Assembly: GCF_029626145.1 (NCBI RefSeq)
Contig: NZ_JARUBJ010000002.1
Span: 5,893,501 to 5,957,500 of the forward strand
Length of the DNA stretch: 64,000 nucleotides
Direction of reading: 5' to 3'
Source: Micromonospora sp. WMMD961
GTDB taxonomy: Bacteria; Actinomycetota; Actinomycetes; Mycobacteriales; Micromonosporaceae
Part shown: piece by piece, positions 12,979 through 20,753 of the stretch
How positions within the stretch are numbered: the stretch's first letter is position 1
How the letters are laid out: every line of letters begins with the position of its first letter
Notes under the pieces: model-generated
Told to the model about the DNA's origin: nothing
Seen by the model: only the letters and a program-made list of their open reading frames with translations
Database searches by the model: none
Translations under genes and position numbers: made by a program

Positions 12979-13014
12979 TCGACGCCGGGACTCCGGCAAG
13001 AGAGGAGGTGCGCG

Positions 13015-13404
13015 GTGGCTCAGATCGCAATCGCCCAGCTCAGCACGTGGGACGAGCTGCACGATCTGCCCGTTGGGTCCATCGTCCGCGACGCCGAGGG
13101 TGACGAGTTCACCAAGGCCAAGGACGGGCGGTTCAAGGGGATCGGCGGACTGGACTTCTCCGCCTTCAGCCTCGCGGTCTTCGCCCCGGTGGCGGTGCTC
13201 AACCCGGAGATCCTGGACCCGAGCCGCTTCCGACAGGGGGACGAGGTCGAGGTGGTGCGGCAGTTCTTCTGGGGCATCCGGCTCGGCGAGCGGGGCGAGG
13301 TCGTCGGCGTGGAGCCGGGCATCAACCGCAAGCTGGTCAGGGTGCGCCTCCACAAGGGCGGGCTGCACTTCTACTTCACGAACTACGAGATCACGCACGT
13401 CTGA
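13015..13404 (+). CDS. Phage protein of unknown function, 129 aa
   Basis: The GTG at 13015 follows GAGGAGGTGCGCG. The protein begins AQIAIAQLSTWDELHDLPVG and has SH3-like or beta-barrel features: VGSIVRDAEGDEFTKAKDG, an FRQGDEVEVVRQFFWGIR segment and VRVRLHKGGLHFYF. It lies between the motif pair and a hairpin plus motif at 13403-13449, so it is a separate transcription unit candidate. No family is recognised. Confidence 0.76.
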   Translation: MAQIAIAQLSTWDELHDLPVGSIVRDAEGDEFTKAKDGRFKGIGGLDFSAFSLAVFAPVAVLNPEILDPSRFRQGDEVEVVRQFFWGIRLGERGEVVGVEPGINRKLVRVRLHKGGLHFYFTNYEITHV

Positions 13405-13420
13405 TACTGCAAGGCTGGCA
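13403..13420 (+). promoter_or_regulatory. 18-bp motif copy overlapping the stop codon
   Basis: GATACTGCAAGGCTGGCA, 17 of 18 matches. The first two bases are inside the preceding stop codon and the last six lie in the stem of the following hairpin. Confidence 0.6.
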
Positions 13421-13449
13421 GGGCTCGGCGTGGGGCTGGGCCCTGCCAG
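13415..13449 (+). terminator. Hairpin after the gene at 13015
   Basis: CTGGCAGGGC pairs perfectly with GCCCTGCCAG across a 15-base loop. The left arm uses the 3' end of the 18-bp motif, so motif binding and hairpin formation share sequence. Confidence 0.55.
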
Positions 13450-13466
13450 CGACGAGGAGGTAGCGA

Positions 13467-13886
13467 GTGCGGATCACTCCGCGCAAGGACGAGGTACAGC
13501 GCCTCGTCTCGATCCTGACCAGCGACGACTACGACAACCCGGAGCAGATGGCCAAGGCCCTGCTGAAGGAGTCGGCCGACATCCTCTGGATGCGCGACTG
13601 GTACGCGCTGGGCAGCAAGTTGAGCGAGGACTCCCCGCACTGGCTCCCCTTCGGACCGTTCGCCTCCGAGAGCGAAGCCCTCCAGACCTTCAAGAAGGTC
13701 GGGTTCGGCGGTGCCGCTCGGACGGTGAAGCTCTACAGCCCCGGTCGCCTCCTCGCCTTCAACGAGGGCAAGGACTGGCCGGGCTACTGCAAGACCTGCA
13801 AGCACGACCAGGTCTGGCACCTGCAAGACGGCAGCGCGCGTGGTGGGTGCGTGAGCTGCGAGGACTGCCTCAAGTTCAAGAAGTAA
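13467..13886 (+). CDS. Zinc-ribbon phage protein, 139 aa
   Basis: The C-terminal 40 residues hold CKTCKHDQVWHLQDG and GGCVSCEDCLKFKK, a pattern of five cysteines and histidines likely to bind zinc. The N-terminal part (TPRKDEVQRLVSILTSDDYD, PEQMAKALLKESADILWMRD) is helical. GTG 13467 has GAGGAGGTAGCGA upstream. It probably contacts nucleic acid or another protein. The next gene also has a zinc knuckle. Confidence 0.76.
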   Translation: MRITPRKDEVQRLVSILTSDDYDNPEQMAKALLKESADILWMRDWYALGSKLSEDSPHWLPFGPFASESEALQTFKKVGFGGAARTVKLYSPGRLLAFNEGKDWPGYCKTCKHDQVWHLQDGSARGGCVSCEDCLKFKK

Positions 13887-13900
13887 GTGGGGGATCAGAG

Positions 13901-14146
13901 ATGGGCAAGACAACGATCGATTGGAGCTGGTGCCCGCAGTGCGGGAAGCGCGGCTTCCATGACGAACACGACGCCGACAAGGCCCTCGGCAGAGCGCAGG
14001 CCAAGCGGGACAGGACGTTCGAGAAGGCCCCGAGCCGGCGCGGCATGGTCCGCGAGAGCCGCGCCTACGAGTGCCCGGACGGCCTGTTCCACCTGACCAG
14101 CGAGAGCAAGCAGACCTTCTACAGGGTGATGGGGGTGGCGGCGTGA
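13901..14146 (+). CDS. Small zinc-ribbon phage protein, 81 aa
   Basis: MGKTTIDWSWCPQCGKRGFH has one CPxCG half of a zinc ribbon, followed by a charged segment and YECPDGLFHLTSE, which may supply another ligand. The end overlaps the ThyX start (GTGA). Function unknown; it is coupled to thyX. Confidence 0.74.
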   Translation: MGKTTIDWSWCPQCGKRGFHDEHDADKALGRAQAKRDRTFEKAPSRRGMVRESRAYECPDGLFHLTSESKQTFYRVMGVAA

Positions 14147-14853
14147 CCGACGCAGTGACTTACCGGTCGGACGTGACGGTCCGGCTCGACGACTGGATGG
14201 GCGACGACGCCAAGGTGATCCGCATGGCCAAGGCCAGCATCAAGCGGACCGGCGGCGACATGGACTCAGCGGCCCGCGAGGGCTTCATCAACTTCCTGGC
14301 CCGCGAGCGCCACGGAGTGCCGTTCGAGCACGCTTACGGCACCTTCTACATCGAGGCCCCGCTCCGGGTCCTGCGGCAGATGGCCAAGCACCGGCACACC
14401 TCGATCAGCGAGTGGTCCGGGCGGTACTCCGTGCTGGAGCCGGTTTTCTTCCTGGCCGACCGGGACCGGCACCTGGTGCAGGCGGGCAAGCCGGGCGCGT
14501 ACCGGTTCCAGCCGGGCAGCGCCGACCAGTGGTTGACGTACGTCTGGCAGACCACCGCCGCGAGCGAGTACGCCTGGCGGAGCTACCAGGCCATGCTGAA
14601 CGCCGGCATCGCCCGGGAGTTGGCCCGTGACGTGCTCGGGGTGGGCATCTACACCTCGGCATACGTCACGCTCAACGCGCGGGCCATGATGCACTTCCTC
14701 AGCCTCCGCACCAGCGGCCGGGACTACGCGACGCTGACCAGCCACCCGCAGGCGGAGATCGAGCTAGTGGCGGACGGCATCGAGGCGCACCTCGCCGCGA
14801 AGCTGCCGGCCGTACACGCCGCCTTCGAGAAGTACGGGCGGGTGGCCCCGTGA
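14143..14853 (+). CDS. thyX: Flavin-dependent thymidylate synthase ThyX
   Basis: A 236-residue ThyX, which makes dTMP from dUMP using FAD and methylenetetrahydrofolate. The signature region is QMAKHRHTSISEWSGRYS: it corresponds to RHR-x7-S with Lys in place of the first Arg, and the Asn-Glu of many family members is Ser-Glu. The RY after it and the helical LGVGIYTSAYVTLNARAMMH and FLSLRTSGRD segments fit the fold. Phage ThyX supports DNA synthesis, and this one sits downstream of a dNMP kinase. GTG 14143 overlaps the preceding stop. Confidence 0.9.
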   Translation: MTDAVTYRSDVTVRLDDWMGDDAKVIRMAKASIKRTGGDMDSAAREGFINFLARERHGVPFEHAYGTFYIEAPLRVLRQMAKHRHTSISEWSGRYSVLEPVFFLADRDRHLVQAGKPGAYRFQPGSADQWLTYVWQTTAASEYAWRSYQAMLNAGIARELARDVLGVGIYTSAYVTLNARAMMHFLSLRTSGRDYATLTSHPQAEIELVADGIEAHLAAKLPAVHAAFEKYGRVAP

Positions 14854-15239
14854 TCCACAACGACCCGTACTACCAGGACCGCTCCTGGGTTGTCGAGGGG
14901 GCGGCCGTGGCCGAGTACAGCAACGGCTACAACGGCAGCGTCGCGCTGACCACCATCGAGCGCCTGACCAAGACCCAGATCGTCCTGGCCAACGGCCGGC
15001 GATACAACCGTGGGTCGCTGCGGCTGGTCGGCAACTACTACGGGGCCGAACTCCTGCCGGCCAAGCACCGCTCGGTGTTGGACGTTCTCGCGCAGACCGC
15101 CTTCCGCAACCTGGCTCAGCGGGTCTGGTCGCTGGACAAGAGCTTCCGGGGCGACCGGGACGCGGCGCTGGCGAACATCCGCCGGATCGAGGAGATGGCG
15201 GCCGAGGCGCGAAACAACATCGAGGAGCTGGCGCAGTGA
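14850..15239 (+). CDS. Phage protein of unknown function, 129 aa
   Basis: A 129-residue protein: IHNDPYYQDRSWVVEGAAVA, then VALTTIERLTKTQIVLANGR, which looks like small beta structure, and a basic C-terminal helix (DRDAALANIRRIEEMAAEAR). It overlaps thyX by four bases (GTGA) and the next membrane miniprotein in the same way. No family is recognised. Confidence 0.78.
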   Translation: MIHNDPYYQDRSWVVEGAAVAEYSNGYNGSVALTTIERLTKTQIVLANGRRYNRGSLRLVGNYYGAELLPAKHRSVLDVLAQTAFRNLAQRVWSLDKSFRGDRDAALANIRRIEEMAAEARNNIEELAQ

Positions 15240-15349
15240 TCATCCTCTACGGGGTCTTCCTCGTGGCCATCGGCCTCGTCTTCGACCTGCCGGTCATCGT
15301 TGCCGCCGGCCTGTTCTGGCTGGGCTTCGGCGTTGGGGAGCGGCGCTGA
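15236..15349 (+). CDS. Membrane micropeptide, 37 aa
   Basis: GTG 15236 overlaps the previous stop, and the stop overlaps the ATG of the next gene. The 37 residues are almost entirely hydrophobic (IILYGVFLVAIGLVFDLPVI, VAAGLFWLGFGVGERR), with one or two membrane passes and a basic tail inside the cell. It is too short to classify. The overlap on both sides supports expression. Confidence 0.65.
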   Translation: MIILYGVFLVAIGLVFDLPVIVAAGLFWLGFGVGERR

Positions 15350-15546
15350 TGATCGCCGTCTTCATCGTCAGCCTGCACTGGAACAAGCTCAACCGACGCG
15401 ACGAGGTCCGCGCCTACATCGGCGAGCCCAACCTCAAGGCCGCCTTGCGCGGCATCCGCAGCACGCACACCTACGACCCGCCCGACATCAAGATCGAGCT
15501 GGTCGCGGGCATCCCCATCGACGTTACCGGGAGTTACGAGCAGTGA
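15349..15546 (+). CDS. Phage protein of unknown function, 65 aa
   Basis: MIAVFIVSLHWNKLNRRDEV begins a 65-residue soluble protein with one beta-rich N-terminal segment and a C-terminal IELVAGIPIDVTGSYEQ. The ATG shares one base with the preceding stop (TGATG), and its end overlaps the next GTG. Family unknown. Confidence 0.7.
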   Translation: MIAVFIVSLHWNKLNRRDEVRAYIGEPNLKAALRGIRSTHTYDPPDIKIELVAGIPIDVTGSYEQ

Positions 15547-15890
15547 GCACCGAGAGCAACGAGCAGCCGATCTTCCCGCCGCTCGGCGACATCCTGATCG
15601 TCGGATGGCTCAAGGAAGCCGCCGAGTACCCGCAGTTCGGGGAGCGTGACGTCTTCTCCGCGAACGTCGTCTACGCCCTCCAGGGCCGGCGAGCCCGAAA
15701 CATCTACGTCACGGACAAGGCCCTGGCCCACCCGAACATGGATCGGCTGATCCCCGAGCTGGACCGCATCGCCCGCTTCTCCGGCGGCGAGATCCGGCAC
15801 GTCAGCCTCTACTGGGAGGACCAGCAGAAGGCCCTGAGCGATCAGGCCGCCGCGATACTGCAACCTGAACACGTCGAGGTGGCGGCGTGA
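15543..15890 (+). CDS. Phage protein of unknown function, 115 aa
   Basis: Residues 18-60 (ILIVGWLKEAAEYPQFGERD then VYALQGRRARNIYVTDKALA) suggest an alpha/beta domain. A weak copy of the 18-bp motif (15854-15871) lies inside its 3' end. It overlaps the genes on both sides by four bases. Not recognised. Confidence 0.76.
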   Translation: MSTESNEQPIFPPLGDILIVGWLKEAAEYPQFGERDVFSANVVYALQGRRARNIYVTDKALAHPNMDRLIPELDRIARFSGGEIRHVSLYWEDQQKALSDQAAAILQPEHVEVAA

Positions 15891-16396
15891 GCGGCGAGAC
15901 GGTCTTGAAGGACATCCTCGGCCAAGTCATCGAGCCGGGCGACCAGGTCATCTACCCGCAGATGTCCGGGCGGTCGGTGCAGATGGTGTTGGGCAAGCTC
16001 GTCTCCTACAACGGCAAGACGGCGAGCATCGAGCGGGCCCGCGGCTCGCGCTGGGACTCCAGCTACCAGCGCTCCCGGTACCGAGACAAACGGACTGGCA
16101 AGGGCATCGACCCGTACGCCAGCGACAAGCACTGGGAGATCCGGTCCCACTACGTCTTCACCCACAAGGAGACCGGAGAGGTGGTCTCCGAGGAGGAGAT
16201 GGACCGCCGGTACCCCTACGCCATGAACGAGCCGTACTACTCGGCGCGGAACAGGGCCGCCCACGAGGGTCGCAGGCAGCACGAGTCGCGCTACGTCCCT
16301 GGCGTGCTGAAGGACTACGTCGAGGAGTACCGCGACGCGCCGAAGCCCGTGACCATCCAGAACGTCCGCAACATCGTGAAGGTCGTGGCCCAGTGA
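15887..16396 (+). CDS. Phage protein of unknown function, 169 aa
   Basis: The N-terminal part (VLKDILGQVIEPGDQVIYPQ, then VQMVLGKLVSYNGKTASIER) has the look of a small beta-barrel such as KOW/SH3. The middle is arginine- and tyrosine-rich (SRWDSSYQRSRYRDKRTGKG), and the end is DYVEEYRDAPKPVTIQNVRN. It could bind nucleic acid. GTG 15887 overlaps the previous stop. Confidence 0.76.
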   Translation: MSGETVLKDILGQVIEPGDQVIYPQMSGRSVQMVLGKLVSYNGKTASIERARGSRWDSSYQRSRYRDKRTGKGIDPYASDKHWEIRSHYVFTHKETGEVVSEEEMDRRYPYAMNEPYYSARNRAAHEGRRQHESRYVPGVLKDYVEEYRDAPKPVTIQNVRNIVKVVAQ

Positions 16397-16512
16397 TCGC
16401 CCAGCTCTTGCGCCTGTTGGTCATCGCTACCGCCTACGTCGTCCTCGCCAGCGTGGCGCTGGTAGCCGCCGCTTACTGGGTCCTCTGGCTCGTGGCCAAC
16501 GGATACGCCTGA
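16393..16512 (+). CDS. Membrane micropeptide, 39 aa
   Basis: GTG 16393 overlaps the previous stop by four bases. The peptide is one long hydrophobic helix (LLRLLVIATAYVVLASVALV, AAAYWVLWLVANGYA). It is the second membrane miniprotein of this coupled run. No family call is possible. Confidence 0.65.
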   Translation: MIAQLLRLLVIATAYVVLASVALVAAAYWVLWLVANGYA

Positions 16513-16518
16513 CGGAAC

Positions 16519-16562
16519 AGCCCCGAGGCTGGTTCACCGCGAGGTGGCCGGTCTCGGGGCTT
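16519..16562 (+). terminator. Branched hairpin after the coupled run
   Basis: AGCCCCGAG pairs with CTCGGGGCT, enclosing a smaller inner stem (CTGG/CCGG with CACC/GGTG), with TTCGTCG beyond. It follows the stop at 16512 by a few bases. Confidence 0.5.
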
Positions 16563-16597
16563 CGTCGTCCACCCCCAGAGCAAGGAGTTCCGTCGCA

Positions 16598-16750
16598 GTG
16601 CCGTCCGTCCGGGAGAAGACCGAGGATGAGCTTGATCAGGAGTGGATCGAGCGCCAACTCGCCCGCGTGCCTCCGCCCACGTGGGAACAGTGGGCCGCAG
16701 CCAACGCCGCACTCGGCGTCAGGGTCCAACGCCAGCAGCCCAACGCATGA
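16598..16750 (+). CDS. Last gene of the rightward array, 50 aa
   Basis: GTG 16598 is preceded by AAGGAG. The 50-residue product is acidic and helical (REKTEDELDQEWIERQLARV), ending QRQQPNA. It lies just before a strong terminator, between the coupled run and the integrase. Function unknown. Confidence 0.62.
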   Translation: MPSVREKTEDELDQEWIERQLARVPPPTWEQWAAANAALGVRVQRQQPNA

Positions 16751-16751
16751 C

Positions 16752-16784
16752 GAAGCCCCCCAGCATCGCTGGGGGGCTTCTTGC
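16752..16784. terminator. Strong bidirectional terminator
   Basis: A perfect 13-bp stem (GAAGCCCCCCAGC/GCTGGGGGGCTTC) closes a 3-base loop with TTG after it. It lies between the convergent phage array and the integrase gene and could serve both strands. Confidence 0.85.
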
Positions 16785-16793
16785 GTTCTGCGG

Positions 16794-18452
16794 TCAGAGC
16801 CAGACTGGCTCGATCAGGTCGCGGTTGAAGGCCCACGGCCGAACCATCTTCCGGCTCCGCTCGCTCCAGACCGGCTCGATCGGCATGATGATCACTGCGC
16901 GAAGGTAGCGGGACAGGAACGCTGACTTCTCCGCCACGGGGGCGGAGTCCCATCGGTGCCGCACATCTTCCGCCACCGTCCGGCTGATCGCGCTCCTCTC
17001 CGTGGCAGCGTTCGCGGCCACCAGCTCCTCGCGCTCTCGGGCGAGATCCTGCCGCATGGTGAAGTAGTCCGAGGACGGCACCTTCTTGGCCTTCCAGCCC
17101 GAGTACAGGTCGGCTAGCAGCTCGTCGATCTCCGCGAGTCGGGCTGTGTCAACAGGGTCCGGGTCCTGTGGCGTCTGCCCCGCAGCCGCCATGAGCCGAT
17201 CGTGATGCTGGAATACCAGTTTGGTAATCAGCTCGTCGACCTTGCCCATGTGGCGCGTGTTGCCTCCACAGCCGCCATCAAGCCGGGACTCGCACTTATA
17301 CCGCCAGTAGCCCTGGTCGCCCTTGACGGTCGTCCGCCCGCCCGACATATTCGGGTGCCCAGGGCACCTGCCGCAGCGGACGAGGCCGGTCAGCAGATAC
17401 TTCCTTCGGCCGCCCTCGTCGTAGCTGCCCGCCGGAGTGGACGCCTTGCCGATCTTCGCAACAAGATCCTCCCACTCCTCGCGGTCGATGATCTTCTCCC
17501 ACTTCCCGACGACCTCGGTGCCGTCCGCCCTCTTCACGATCTCCCAGCGATCGTGGACGGCTCCGGTCTCCTTCACCTCTCTCACCTGCCGACTGCGGAA
17601 CCCGCAGAGGCGCGGGTTGCGCAGCATCGACATGAACGGCGACCATCGCCAGGTATTGCCGTGCGGGGTGAGGATGCCCCGGTCCTGCCAGTCGGCCATG
17701 ATGCCGGTGGGCTTGACGCCCCCACGGATCTTCATGACTGCCGTGCGGATCTCGCTCGCTTCGGCCGGCTCTAGCGTGAGTTTGTCGGCCTTCCACCCGA
17801 AGGGCCGCTGCGACCCGACTGGCACGCCCTCCTCGGCTAGCTCCCGGTGCTTCCGCTTGGTCCTGCGGGAGGTGTCGGCGCTCGCCTTGTTGGCCATCGC
17901 CACCATCACGCGAGCCATCGCCCGACCGTTGTCACTGTTCAGGTCGAGTGAGCCGGTGACGCCCTCGAAGCGCCGGCCAACGAACTCGGCCAGCTCGATC
18001 GCGTCCTCCAGGTCCCGGGGGTCGCGGGCCAGTCGGTCGATGTCGTGCACAGCCGCAGCCTTCTGCTCTCCAGAGCGGAGCGACGACAGCATGGCCTGCC
18101 AGCGAGGCCGAATCACTCGCCAGACGAAGTACCGATTCCCTTCGCCGTCCGTGAGGGGAATCCGCTTCTTGCGGAACGCGCTGGTGTCGTTCTCCTCATA
18201 GATCACTACTCCGGCAGCGCCCCTATGCAGGACGTGCCGGATAGTGTCGACCGCTTGACGGCGCACGCCCTTCAGGTCTTCGGCCTTGTCGTCGGAGATG
18301 CGTAGATAGATCGCAACCCATAGGCCGCGAAGCGTCTGCACCGGCAGTGGGTACAGCTCAACGCCCAGTTGAGCGCGGGCTTCGTCGCCAGAGATGGCGA
18401 TGCCGTCCAGGGATTCGCCAGGGGTGGCGAGCAGTTGCGCCAGGTCAGTCAC
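16794..18452 (-). CDS. Large serine integrase of the prophage
   Basis: A 552-residue large serine recombinase. The catalytic domain has AIYLRISDD with the nucleophile Ser53, and DRLARDPRD (139-147) supplies conserved arginines. A recombinase domain follows (VPVGSQRPFGWKADKLTLEP, RNPRLCGFRSRQV), then a zinc-ribbon region (LVRCGRCPGHPN with a later GGCGG) and a coiled-coil/C-terminal part. Such enzymes integrate phage DNA at one attB without other proteins and need a directionality factor to excise. The gene lies at one end of the element, beside the attachment site inside comEC. Its GTG overlaps the hybrid comEC stop by four bases, with AGGTAGGA upstream. Confidence 0.93.
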   Translation of the reverse strand: MTDLAQLLATPGESLDGIAISGDEARAQLGVELYPLPVQTLRGLWVAIYLRISDDKAEDLKGVRRQAVDTIRHVLHRGAAGVVIYEENDTSAFRKKRIPLTDGEGNRYFVWRVIRPRWQAMLSSLRSGEQKAAAVHDIDRLARDPRDLEDAIELAEFVGRRFEGVTGSLDLNSDNGRAMARVMVAMANKASADTSRRTKRKHRELAEEGVPVGSQRPFGWKADKLTLEPAEASEIRTAVMKIRGGVKPTGIMADWQDRGILTPHGNTWRWSPFMSMLRNPRLCGFRSRQVREVKETGAVHDRWEIVKRADGTEVVGKWEKIIDREEWEDLVAKIGKASTPAGSYDEGGRRKYLLTGLVRCGRCPGHPNMSGGRTTVKGDQGYWRYKCESRLDGGCGGNTRHMGKVDELITKLVFQHHDRLMAAAGQTPQDPDPVDTARLAEIDELLADLYSGWKAKKVPSSDYFTMRQDLAREREELVAANAATERSAISRTVAEDVRHRWDSAPVAEKSAFLSRYLRAVIIMPIEPVWSERSRKMVRPWAFNRDLIEPVWL

Positions 18453-19759
18453 GCTACGATCCTACCTGTTGTCCGGTCCAGCATGTAGAGTAGGCTGACC
18501 GTGCCGGAGATCCCGGCGACGACCGGACCGCAGGCCAGTTGCGCCGCCGCCGGCACGGCCAGCGCCTCGGCCAGCCCCGCCGGTACGCCGCGTCGACGCA
18601 AGCCGTCCCGCCAGCGTGGCGCGAGCAGCAACAGGCCGCCGGTGGCCAGCACGGAGAGCGCGAACCCGGGATCACCGGCCAACTCCGGGTCGACCAGCAC
18701 CAGCACGGTGACGGCGGCGGCAAGCGCGGGCAGCGCGGCTCGGGGCCGACCGGCGGCCAGCGCCGCGAGGCCGATCGCTCCCATCGTCGCGGCCCGTACG
18801 ACGCTCGGCGACGGGCGGACCAGGATGACGAAGCCCACCAGCGCGACCCCACACAGCCCGACGGCGAGCCACGGGCCAGCGCGTGCCCAGCGGGCCAGCA
18901 ACAACACCGCCCCTACGACAATCGCGACATTACTCCCCGAAACGGCATTGAGGTGCGTCATTCCGGTGGCCTGGAAATCCGCCTCGACGGCGGGCGGCAA
19001 CCGGCTGGTGTCCCCCACCACCAGCCCGGGGAGCAGCCCACCCGGGTCGTCGGGCAGCGGGGCGCAGGCTCGTTGCAGGCCGGCCCGTAGCGACCCGGCG
19101 GCCCGCTGCGCCCAGGACGACACACCGTGCCGCTCCGGCGGCCCGTTGGTGCTGAGCACGGCTGCGGTGAGGTCGCCACCGCGCGGAAGGCCGAGCCGGC
19201 CGTCGGCGCTGAGGCGCTGCCCGGGCAGCAGGCCCCGCCAGGCCGGGTCGGTCGCCAGGACGAGCACCCGTACCGACGCCTGGATCCGCCGGCCGTCCGG
19301 GCCGGTGAGCCGGACCGACTCCGTCGACACCAACAGCAGGCCCGGCCGCCCGGCGCCGCGGATCGGACGCGGATCGTCGCGGACAACCAGGTCGGCGGTG
19401 ACCGACGCGCGCTGCTCGGCGAGGGCGCGGATCGGTGGCGCGTCCCGAACGGCGAGCCGGGACGCGGTGGCCGCCGCGCCGCAGACCACGCCAAGGCCGA
19501 CCGCGACGACGATCCAGCCGTGACGGCGGAAGGCGGCCCGGGGCCGACCGAGGCGGCCGAGTAGGTGCAGGGTGCTCACCGCCGTCGCGCCGGCTGCCGC
19601 ACCGGCGACCACCACCAGGGGACGGGCGCCGAGGTGAAGGCCGGCGAGCGCGGTGAGCCAGGTGGCCACCGCCAGGCCGGCCAGCCGCAGATCCGGCGGG
19701 GAGGTGGGGGTTTGCCCGACGCCCACGCCGCTAGACGCCCCCGGACCAGCGCCACTCAC
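18449..19759 (-). pseudogene. comEC: comEC, truncated by prophage insertion
   Basis: This is the N-terminal part of ComEC, the membrane channel that brings single-stranded DNA into the cell. Visible are the N-terminal membrane helices, an OB-fold-like region, and the competence domain with GMTHLNAVSGSNVAIVVG. After about 423 native residues the sequence switches to phage DNA and ends at 436; full-length actinobacterial ComEC is usually 700-850 residues and has more membrane helices and a C-terminal metallo-beta-lactamase-like domain. The missing part should lie beyond the other end of the prophage. The start overlaps comEA (GTGA), so the two form an operon. The gene would be restored by precise excision. 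Confidence 0.9.
18472..18502. other. Right attachment site (attR/attL) inside comEC
   Basis: The comEC frame keeps a normal ComEC core up to ISGTVSL and then changes to unrelated sequence (LYMLDRTTGRIVA) before stopping, so the phage-host junction lies near 18485-18500. A serine-integrase core is only 2 bp within about 40-50 bp, so the exact crossover cannot be fixed without the other end or an uninterrupted strain. Confidence 0.65.
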
Positions 19760-20589
19760 ACCGTCACCAGATCCTTGAGCTGCTCGTACCGGGCATCGCC
19801 GATCCCGTCGACCTGGCGCAGGTCGCCGACGGCCTTGAACCCGCCGTGCTGGTCGCGGTGACTGAGGATCCGCTGGGCGAGCACCGGCCCGACCCCGGGC
19901 AGCGCGTCGAGCTGGGCCAACGTGGCGGTGTTGAGGTTCAGCGGACCGGCGGGCGTTGCCGCCCCGCCGGCCGCCGGGCCGACCGCGGCCGGCGCAGGCG
20001 TCACCCCGACCACGATCAACTCGCCGTCGGTGACCTTGCGAGCGGGGTTGAGCAGCGCCACGTCGACCTCGGGCAACGCGCCGCCGGCCGCCTGCACGGC
20101 GTCGGCGAGCCGGGACCCGGCCGGTAGCCGTACCAACCCGGGCTTGCGGACCTTGCCCGCGACCGCCACCACCAGCTCACCGGAGCCGGACGGGCCGGGG
20201 TCGGCCGCCGGAGCGGCCGACGCGGCCTCGCTGACCGGCGGTACGACCGGTTCCGACTGCGGCCGGGACCGCCAGGCCCAGCCGGCGGCCGCCAGCACCA
20301 CCACCGCGGCGACAACCGCCAACGCCCGTACGCCGCGTCGCCCCGGGTCGAACGCCCCCGGGCCGACCAGTCGCGACTCCGACTCGGCCGGGAGCCCATC
20401 AGACGCCGGCTCCGCGAGCGACCCGGCCGCCCGGGATGGCAGCACGCCAACCGGGGGTACGCCCGTCGGCGCGGCACCACCCACGGGTAGGCCGCCGAGC
20501 GGTGCCCCGGGCCGGGGCGGCGGCACGACAGCCGCCTCCGTCAGCCGGCGCAGACGCTGGCGTACCTCTGTCTCCTCGTCGTGCGACAC
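19756..20589 (-). CDS. comEA: ComEA-like DNA-binding competence protein
   Basis: A 277-residue protein. A proline-rich cytoplasmic N-terminus is followed by one membrane helix (about residues 89-106), then an SLBB domain (GELVVAVAGKVRKPGLVRLP, about 137-197) and a C-terminal pair of helix-hairpin-helix motifs (LNLNTATLAQLDALPGVGPV onward). ComEA binds incoming double-stranded DNA outside the membrane and passes it to ComEC. The domain order is normal. It is the first gene of the comEA-comEC operon. Confidence 0.93.
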   Translation of the reverse strand: MSHDEETEVRQRLRRLTEAAVVPPPRPGAPLGGLPVGGAAPTGVPPVGVLPSRAAGSLAEPASDGLPAESESRLVGPGAFDPGRRGVRALAVVAAVVVLAAAGWAWRSRPQSEPVVPPVSEAASAAPAADPGPSGSGELVVAVAGKVRKPGLVRLPAGSRLADAVQAAGGALPEVDVALLNPARKVTDGELIVVGVTPAPAAVGPAAGGAATPAGPLNLNTATLAQLDALPGVGPVLAQRILSHRDQHGGFKAVGDLRQVDGIGDARYEQLKDLVTV

Positions 20590-20753
20590 AGGGCGACGCT
20601 AGGGCGGCGGACACCGCAGCGCGGCCTGTCGCCGCCGTCCCTGTGGACGACCAGCGCCACTGTGGACAACGCCCTGATCACGCCACGATCTGCTATGGGT
20701 GCGCGGTCAGACCGACGTCGCAGCCTCCTGCACCGACGTCGTCCGCTCGACAA

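Noticed and set aside
3379..13420. GATACT of the repeated motif as a universal -10 promoter element
   Set aside because: Only two copies (2140 and 3379) have a passable -35 at 17-18 bp. The others do not, and the conserved part extends well past the -10.
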